The notes below the pieces were generated by a model, which was not told the origin of the DNA, did not search any database, and saw nothing but the letters and a program-made list of their open reading frames with translations. From assembly GCA_014801815.1 (NCBI GenBank), contig JAAVDM010000010.1, forward strand, positions 24,760 to 88,759: DNA of 64,000 nt, read 5' to 3'. This document shows positions 58,253 through 64,000 of this stretch, in pieces. Numbering within the stretch: position 1 is the first letter of the stretch; the number at the start of each line of letters is the position of its first letter. The DNA is from Bacteroides sp. (GTDB taxonomy: Bacteria; Bacteroidota; Bacteroidia; Bacteroidales; Muribaculaceae). The position numbers and the translations under genes were made by a program.

Positions 58253-58869
58253 TATTTCTCTACTAAAACGATTGAACCTTTAGATCCGGGAATAGAACCC
58301 TTGATAACTAACAAATTGTGTTCGGGCAGTACCTTGATAACCTGAAGATTCTGCACCGTTACGCGCTCGTTGCCCATCTGGCCGGCCATGCGGAGGCCCT
58401 TGAATACCTTTGCGGGATACGAACAGGCGCCGATCGAACCGGGGGCACGCAGACGGTTGTGCTGACCGTGAGTGCTCTGGCCTACACCGCCGAAGCCGTG
58501 ACGCTTAACGACGCCCTGGAAGCCTTTACCCTTGCTGGTGCCGACAACATCGACAAAGCCACCCTCCTGGAACAGCTCGACAGTGAGTGTCTCACCTAAG
58601 GCGGGCATGGTCTCAAACGACTTGAACTCGGCCAAGTGGCGCTGGGGGGCTACTCCGGCCTTCTCGAAATGGCCGGCCATGGGCTTGTTGGTGTGCTTCT
58701 CTTTTTGCTCCTGGAAGCCTACCTGAACGGCGTTATAGCCGTCTTTGTCCACAGTCTTGATCTGAGTAACCACACAAGGACCTACTTCGATAACAGTGCA
58801 CGGAACATTCTTTCCGTCGGCACTGAAAACGGATGTCATTCCGATTTTCTTTCCTAATAATCCTGGCAT
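58252..58869 (-). CDS. rplC: Ribosomal protein L3
   Basis: 205 aa. [15 protein letters not shown] opens it. [19 protein letters not shown] and HRAPGSIG-like [14 protein letters not shown] are characteristic. A GCCGGCGC/GCGCCGGC stem (58895-58931) lies in the spacer to rpsJ. Confidence 0.97.
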   Translation of the reverse strand: MPGLLGKKIGMTSVFSADGKNVPCTVIEVGPCVVTQIKTVDKDGYNAVQVGFQEQKEKHTNKPMAGHFEKAGVAPQRHLAEFKSFETMPALGETLTVELFQEGGFVDVVGTSKGKGFQGVVKRHGFGGVGQSTHGQHNRLRAPGSIGACSYPAKVFKGLRMAGQMGNERVTVQNLQVIKVLPEHNLLVIKGSIPGSKGSIVLVEK

Positions 58870-58970
58870 TTCTTACTTCTGTGTTTATCTGTTGGCCGGC
58901 GCTGCATACGCACCGCGCACGCGGCGCCGGCTCTTTGAGTTTGTATTGGGGTTGAGTTGAGAGTTAGAGG

Positions 58971-59276
58971 TCAGACCTTGATCGACACATCTACACCGCT
59001 GGGAAGCTCAAGCTTCATCAGAGCGTCTACAGTCTTTGAGCTGCTGCTGTAGATGTCTATCAGACGCTGGAACGATGACAGCTGGAACTGCTCGCGCGAC
59101 TTCTTGTTGACGAATGTCGAACGGTTGACGGTGAAGATACGCTTATGAGTGGGCAGGGGTATCGGGCCGCTCACCACCGCGCCGGTGGCCTTCACTGTCT
59201 TGACGATCTTCTCAGCCGACTTGTCGACCAGATTGTGATCGTAAGATTTGAGTTTGATTCTGATTTTGTGGTCCAT
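58971..59276 (-). CDS. rpsJ: Ribosomal protein S10
   Basis: 101 aa, also the NusG-NusB-linked antitermination factor. [14 protein letters not shown] and [17 protein letters not shown] are typical. It follows fusA directly, with no tuf between. Confidence 0.97.
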   Translation of the reverse strand: MDHKIRIKLKSYDHNLVDKSAEKIVKTVKATGAVVSGPIPLPTHKRIFTVNRSTFVNKKSREQFQLSSFQRLIDIYSSSSKTVDALMKLELPSGVDVSIKV

Positions 59277-59292
59277 ATTGTTGTTTCGTATT

Positions 59293-61416
59293 TTATTTCA
59301 GTAGATCAACGCGGCCCTGGCACTCGGTGAGTACGTTGCGGGCTATCGAGCTGCTCACTTCTGCATAGTGGCTGAAGCTCATGGTCGAGGTGGCACGACC
59401 CGAAGTGATGGTACGAAGTGCGGTCACATAACCGAACATCTCTGCCAGGGGAGCCTTAGCCTTGACGATACGGGCGCCGCTACGGCTTGTCTCCATACCC
59501 TCTACCTGGCCACGGCGCTTGTTAAGGTCGCCGATAACATCACCCATGCTCTCCTCGGGAGTCACTACCTCTATCTTCATGATAGGCTCAAGCAGAACGG
59601 GACCTGCCTTTTCCGATGCCTTCTTGAAGGCCTGGATTGCACAGAGCTCAAACGACAGCTGGTCTGAATCGACGGGGTGGAAGCTACCGTCAAGCAGAGT
59701 AACCTTAAGCTGCTCTACAGGATAGCCGGCGAGCACACCGTTCTTCATGGCAGTCTGGAAGCCCTTCTGTACGGCAGGGATATACTCCTTAGGCACATTA
59801 CCGCCCTTAACCTCATCAACAAACTGGAGGCTACCCTCGAAGCCCTCATCGACGGGTTCAACACGTACGATGATGTCAGCGAATTTACCACGACCACCGG
59901 TCTGCTTCTTGAATACCTCACGCAGCTCGACAGGCTTGGTGATAGCTTCTTTGTAAGTAACCTGCGGACGGCCCTGGTTACACTCTACCTTGAACTCGCG
60001 GCGCAGACGGTCGATAATGATGTCGAGGTGAAGCTCGCCCATACCGCTGATGACAGTCTGACCTGTCTCCTCGTTGGTCTCCACACGGAAGGTAGGATCC
60101 TCCTCGGCCAGTTTCTGAAGGCCGACGCCGAGTTTGTCGAGGTCTTTCTGAGTCTTGGGCTCTACGGCGATACCGATAACGGGATCGGGGAACTCCATAG
60201 CCTCAAGTACGATGGGTGCGTCCTCGGCACAGAGTGTATCACCTGTACGGATATCCTTGAAGCCTACGCCGGCACCTATATCGCCGCAACCGATAAAATC
60301 TTTAGGATTCTGCTTGTTGGAGTGCATCTGGAACAGACGCGAAATACGCTCCTTCTTGCCCGAACGGCTGTTGAGCACGTAGCTGCCGGCAGGTATCTCG
60401 CCAGAGTAAACGCGGAAGAAGCACAGACGGCCTACATAGGGGTCGGTAGCAATCTTGAACGCAAGAGCCGACATCGGAGCCTCGGGGCTGGGTTCGCGGG
60501 TCTCGATGGTGTCGGGGTCACCCATAGCGTGACCTTCAACAGCACCGGCGTCAAGCGGTGAAGGCAGATAGGCGCAGACAGCATCAAGCAGAGTCTGAAC
60601 ACCCTTATTCTTGAACGACGAACCACAGATCATCGGGTTCACCTCCATAGCCAGAGTGGCCTTGCGGATAGCCTTGCGGATTTCCTCCTCGGTGATGGTG
60701 TCGGGGTCGTCGAAATATTTCTCCATCAGCACGTCGTCATACTCAGCCAGAGACTCAAGCATTTTGTCGCGGTACTCCTCGGCTTCTTCACGCAGGTTGG
60801 CAGGAATCTCAGCCACGCTGTACTCGGCGCCCATGCTTTCGTCATGCCAGAAGAGGGCTTTCATAGTGATAAGGTCAACCACACCCTTGAAAGTCTCCTC
60901 GGCACCGATAGGTATCTGGATAGGCAGCGGGTTGGCACCGAGCACTTCGCGTACCTGACGCACAACCTCGAAGAAGTTTGCGCCCGAACGGTCCATCTTA
61001 TTTACATAACCGATACGGGGTACGTTGTACTTGTCAGCCTGACGCCATACAGTCTCACTCTGGGGCTCTACACCGCCTACAGCGCAGAATGTAGCCACAG
61101 CGCCGTCGAGCACACGCAGCGAACGTTCTACCTCGACAGTGAAGTCAACGTGTCCCGGAGTGTCAATAAGGTTGATTTTGTATTTGTTGCCATCATAGTT
61201 CCAGAACGTGGTGGTGGCAGCCGAAGTGATAGTAATGCCACGCTCCTGCTCCTGCTCCATCCAGTCCATGGTAGCGGCACCGTCATGCACCTCGCCGATT
61301 TTGTGAGTCAGGCCGGTGTAGAACAGAATACGCTCCGAAGTGGTGGTCTTGCCGGCATCAATGTGAGCCATGATGCCAATATTTCTGGTGAGCTTAAGAT
61401 CGTCGTGTTTTGCCAT
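59293..61416 (-). CDS. fusA: Elongation factor G
   Basis: 707 aa translocation GTPase. G1 is [19 protein letters not shown]2/G3 are [12 protein letters not shown] and [15 protein letters not shown], and G4 is [11 protein letters not shown]. Domains II-V follow, with the conserved [14 protein letters not shown]. It lies between rpsG and rpsJ as in the str operon. Confidence 0.97.
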   Translation of the reverse strand: MAKHDDLKLTRNIGIMAHIDAGKTTTSERILFYTGLTHKIGEVHDGAATMDWMEQEQERGITITSAATTTFWNYDGNKYKINLIDTPGHVDFTVEVERSLRVLDGAVATFCAVGGVEPQSETVWRQADKYNVPRIGYVNKMDRSGANFFEVVRQVREVLGANPLPIQIPIGAEETFKGVVDLITMKALFWHDESMGAEYSVAEIPANLREEAEEYRDKMLESLAEYDDVLMEKYFDDPDTITEEEIRKAIRKATLAMEVNPMICGSSFKNKGVQTLLDAVCAYLPSPLDAGAVEGHAMGDPDTIETREPSPEAPMSALAFKIATDPYVGRLCFFRVYSGEIPAGSYVLNSRSGKKERISRLFQMHSNKQNPKDFIGCGDIGAGVGFKDIRTGDTLCAEDAPIVLEAMEFPDPVIGIAVEPKTQKDLDKLGVGLQKLAEEDPTFRVETNEETGQTVISGMGELHLDIIIDRLRREFKVECNQGRPQVTYKEAITKPVELREVFKKQTGGRGKFADIIVRVEPVDEGFEGSLQFVDEVKGGNVPKEYIPAVQKGFQTAMKNGVLAGYPVEQLKVTLLDGSFHPVDSDQLSFELCAIQAFKKASEKAGPVLLEPIMKIEVVTPEESMGDVIGDLNKRRGQVEGMETSRSGARIVKAKAPLAEMFGYVTALRTITSGRATSTMSFSHYAEVSSSIARNVLTECQGRVDLLK

Positions 61417-61437
61417 TGTAGTGTTGAAATCTCAAAA

Positions 61438-61914
61438 TTAGAATCTGAAGTGTGCGAAAGCACGGTTGGCCTCAGCCATGCGGTGCATGTCCTCTTTACG
61501 CTTGAAGGCTCCACCCTGGTCATTGAAGGCATCGACAATTTCTGCGGCTAGTTTGTCAGCCATTGTCTTGCCGCCGCGCTTACGGGCGTAGATGATGAGA
61601 TTTTTCATTGATATTGATTCCTTGCGGTCGGCGCGGATTTCGGTCGGCACCTGGAAGGTAGCACCACCTACGCGACGCGACTTCACCTCAACCTGAGGTG
61701 TCACATTTTCGAGAGCCTTCTTCCAGATCTCGAGTGCGCTCTTCTCCTCGTTGGGCAACTTGGACTTCACAGTCTCAAGGGCCGTGTAGAAGATAGTGTA
61801 AGCTGTATTTTTCTTGCCGTCATACATCAGGTGATTCACAAATTTGGTCACCTTTACGTCATGAAAGACGGGATCAGGCAGTATGACGTGCTTCTTTGGC
61901 TTAGCTTTTCTCAT
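61438..61914 (-). CDS. rpsG: Ribosomal protein S7
   Basis: 158 aa. The start [17 protein letters not shown] (61914) fits the family; an earlier in-frame Met would extend into the GC-rich spacer. [20 protein letters not shown] is the core. In other bacteria S7 represses the str operon. Confidence 0.97.
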   Translation of the reverse strand: MRKAKPKKHVILPDPVFHDVKVTKFVNHLMYDGKKNTAYTIFYTALETVKSKLPNEEKSALEIWKKALENVTPQVEVKSRRVGGATFQVPTEIRADRKESISMKNLIIYARKRGGKTMADKLAAEIVDAFNDQGGAFKRKEDMHRMAEANRAFAHFRF

Positions 61915-62152
61915 TGCTGTTTGTTTAATGTTTTTGTCTCGGCTGCACTTGGACGGCTCCGCTCCCCGTGGCGCCCGGCGCTCAGGGCCGGCGTGCCGTG
62001 CTCTGCTCTTCAACGCCCGGCGCTCTCGCCTCGCGTTTACTCAACCTTGGGTCAGCCAGTGAAATCAAAAACAAGTGTACTTTTAATTGTGTTACTTGAC
62101 GGCCGCGACACGCGCAGCCTTTATTTTGATTTTACTCTCTTGCGGCAGACCC
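61915..62152 (-). other. 238-bp rpsL-rpsG spacer
   Basis: No gene. It is GC-rich with two copies of CGCCCGGCGC (61971-61980 and 62014-62023) that can take part in alternative stems. S7 binds the equivalent spacer in enteric bacteria; here that is only a possibility. Confidence 0.45.
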
Positions 62153-62539
62153 TTATTTCTTCTTGGCTGCCTTGGGACGCTTAGCTCCGTATTTGGAGCG
62201 ACGCTGCGTGCGGCCCTGTACACCGGCGGTGTCAAGTGTGCCGCGCACGATGTGATAACGTACACCGGGGAGGTCCTTAACACGGCCGCCGCGTACCATC
62301 ACAATCGAGTGCTCCTGCAGGTTGTGGCCCTCGCCGGGTATGTAGGAGTTCACCTCCTTGCCGTTGGTGAGGCGTACACGGGCAACCTTACGCATTGCCG
62401 AATTAGGCTTCTTGGGGGTTGTCGTGTAGACACGCACACACACGCCACGGCGCTGAGGACATGAGTCCAGAGCCGGCGACTTGCTCTTGTCTTTAAGAGC
62501 CACGCGTCCTTTTCTTACTAACTGCTGAATTGTAGGCAT
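62153..62539 (-). CDS. rpsL: Ribosomal protein S12
   Basis: 128 aa decoding-site protein. [16 protein letters not shown] and [13 protein letters not shown] carry the Lys residues normally changed in streptomycin-resistant strains, so the sequence is of the sensitive type. First gene of the str operon. Confidence 0.98.
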   Translation of the reverse strand: MPTIQQLVRKGRVALKDKSKSPALDSCPQRRGVCVRVYTTTPKKPNSAMRKVARVRLTNGKEVNSYIPGEGHNLQEHSIVMVRGGRVKDLPGVRYHIVRGTLDTAGVQGRTQRRSKYGAKRPKAAKKK

Positions 62540-62802
62540 TCTTAGTTTTGTTTGTTACTTTATTTGGTTCAATTCTTTTGCCTGGGTTATTTCCGTCGGG
62601 CCTCAGGGCCTCTCGACGAGCCTCAAACAGCATCTTCCATAAGCACCGCAAAGCAAACTAAGTTACTGCCATACAGTCACTTAGCCACTCCGCCGGAGAA
62701 AGTCTCTTTTTAAGGCACTGCAAAGTTACTAAATCTTAGGGTTTTACACAATACTCCCGAACATTTTTTATATCGTATTAACGATTTTTACCAACATATC
62801 CA
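62540..62802 (-). promoter_or_regulatory. str operon promoter and leader
   Basis: Minus strand: TAACTTTG at 62728-62721 is the -7, with TTGTG near 62751-62747 as a -33 about 20 bp upstream. The leader to the rpsL ATG would be about 175 nt and can fold around a GGGCCTCAGGGCC-like stem. Nothing else is seen. Confidence 0.6.
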
Positions 62803-64000
62803 TTATTTGAACTTACTGGCGGCCTCCCGTATGCACTCTAATATGTGCCGGTCGAGTTCGTTGAGATGCTTGTTGCGGCGCTGCATCACACGCTCGGCAA
62901 TGTCACAGAATTTCTTCATGGGCACATCACTGAAGCCTGCCGTAGCCGAACCTTCCGAAAAACTGGGTATGAACACACGCGGGAAACCTGCGCCGTGAAT
63001 ATTACAGCCCACCCCCACAACCGTAGCCGTGTTGAACATACAGTTGATACCGGCCTTGGAATGGTCGCCCATTATAAGACCGCAGAACTGCAGATCGGTG
63101 CGCATAAACGAATGTGTGGCGTAATTCCAGATACGTATCTTGCTGTAATCATTCTTAAGATTCGAAGCATTGGTGCCGGCACCTATATTGCACCACTCCC
63201 CTATCACGGCGTTTCCGAGATAACCATCATGAGCCTTGTTACTGTAACCGAATATAACCGTATTGTCTACCTCGCCACCCACCTTACAGTATGGGCCGAA
63301 AGTAGTGCCGCCGTATATCCGCGCTCCCATCTTCACTTTTGAATTGTCGCATACGGCCAGCGGTCCGCGCAGCGAAGCACCCTCCATTATCTGCACACCG
63401 CGTCCTATATATACAGGGCCGTCTTTGAGATTTACAGTCACACACTCAAGCGAGGCACCCTCCTCTACGAATATCTTCGAGTCGGCACGACGTCCGGCAC
63501 CTATGACTCTCACCGTATCACTCAGCTGAGCGCTACGGCGTCCTGCTGTCAGACGCTCGAAATCCTCGGCAATCATCTCGGCATTACGCAGAAATATATC
63601 AAACACATAGCGTATCACACGCAGACTGCCGGCACTTGACGTTCTGAATCCGGCCGCCTCAGGGCCCATGTCCACAGCCTTGCGGCACTGTTGCGTTGTT
63701 CCGCGACACCCTCTCAGCACACCGGCCGTATCAGTCAGCGCCTCGCCCGATTCAAGACCCTCCAGCAGACACGCCACATGGCTGTCAGGGAGAATACTGC
63801 CCGACACAAAAAGACAGTCATCACAGTCCTCTTCAGGGCCGTCGCCGAACTTATCGCGCAGATAGCCGGCCGGCCTATAGGAATAGCAGCCCGGAAGCAG
63901 ACTTTCCCACTTCTCGCGCAGAGTTGTAATACCGATTCTGAACTCGGCTACCGGACGTGTAAACGAAAGCGGCAGCAGATTGGAATGACTCTCTTCGGTG
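62803..64000 (-). CDS. GlmU-like sugar nucleotidyltransferase, partial
   Basis: The reading frame is open to the window edge, so the 5' end is missing; at least 398 codons are present. Near the edge, LLPLSFTRPVAEFRIG and LREKWESL match the N-terminal part of the GlmU-like nucleotidyltransferase family of Bacteroidetes. The C-terminal half is a left-handed beta-helix: hexapeptide turns such as IFVEEGASLE, VYIGRGVQIMEGASLRGP, AVIGEWCNIGAGTNASNLKNDY. GTG at 63807 is not a likely start. It probably acts on a hexose phosphate for envelope sugars; the substrate is not known. Confidence 0.85.
   Translation of the reverse strand, partial: TEESHSNLLPLSFTRPVAEFRIGITTLREKWESLLPGCYSYRPAGYLRDKFGDGPEEDCDDCLFVSGSILPDSHVACLLEGLESGEALTDTAGVLRGCRGTTQQCRKAVDMGPEAAGFRTSSAGSLRVIRYVFDIFLRNAEMIAEDFERLTAGRRSAQLSDTVRVIGAGRRADSKIFVEEGASLECVTVNLKDGPVYIGRGVQIMEGASLRGPLAVCDNSKVKMGARIYGGTTFGPYCKVGGEVDNTVIFGYSNKAHDGYLGNAVIGEWCNIGAGTNASNLKNDYSKIRIWNYATHSFMRTDLQFCGLIMGDHSKAGINCMFNTATVVGVGCNIHGAGFPRVFIPSFSEGSATAGFSDVPMKKFCDIAERVMQRRNKHLNELDRHILECIREAASKFK

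Overview
The window comes from a Bacteroidales genome, most likely a gut Muribaculaceae-type member. Support: Bacteroidetes promoters (-7 TAnnTTTG, two with -33 TTTG exactly 19 bp upstream), secreted proteins with C-terminal sorting-type tails (type IX secretion style), DUF4143 ATPase, DUF5103 and DUF3109 proteins, and typical Bacteroidetes thiamine and ribosomal gene orders. The genus is inference.

Layout. (1) 1-9.2 kb: a DUF4143 ATPase behind 23-bp tandem repeats, then two large minus-strand secreted surface proteins. (2) 9.2-11.3 kb: a secreted type I pullulanase, closed by a perfect 35-bp-arm hairpin. (3) 11.4-20.7 kb: an AT-rich accessory island next to the 3' end of tRNA-Arg(CCG). It carries a plus-strand ATPase plus small PD-(D/E)XK-like protein, facing a minus-strand set of SF1 helicase, giant sacsin-like HATPase and TerB-like protein. 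This is the best candidate for an undescribed, probably defensive, system. (4) 20.8-25.8 kb: ung, a C_GCAxxG_C_C protein, DUF5103, DUF3109 and cardiolipin synthase. (5) 25.9-34.7 kb: a two-gene operon of secreted multidomain proteins beside a TPR-TM-LuxR regulator. (6) 34.7-36.25 kb: a class II Fic protein flanked by inverted copies of a MITE-like repeat. (7) 36.25-43.3 kb: a TPP-riboswitch-controlled thiamine operon, thiD-thiS-thiE-like-thiE-thiG-thiC-thiH-thiF. (8) 43.3-62.5 kb: the str-S10-spc-alpha ribosomal locus on the minus strand, rpsL to rplQ, including rpmJ and rpmD. (9) Right edge: a GlmU-like nucleotidyltransferase cut by the window end.

How it works together. The thi operon makes both thiamine halves: ThiC and ThiD the pyrimidine, ThiS/F/G/H the thiazole, and ThiE joins them. 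A TPP aptamer precedes thiD, with a 10-bp stem ending at the thiD ATG, which suggests translational control. The ribosomal locus is not one simple transcript. A strong terminator follows rpsN, a canonical promoter precedes rpsH, further -7 elements precede rpsM and rpsL, and several spacers (above all the 301-nt rpsK-rpsD spacer) contain GC-rich stems that could be autoregulatory RNA. Secreted-protein genes here lack close regulators except the TPR-LuxR gene at 32.9-34.7 kb.
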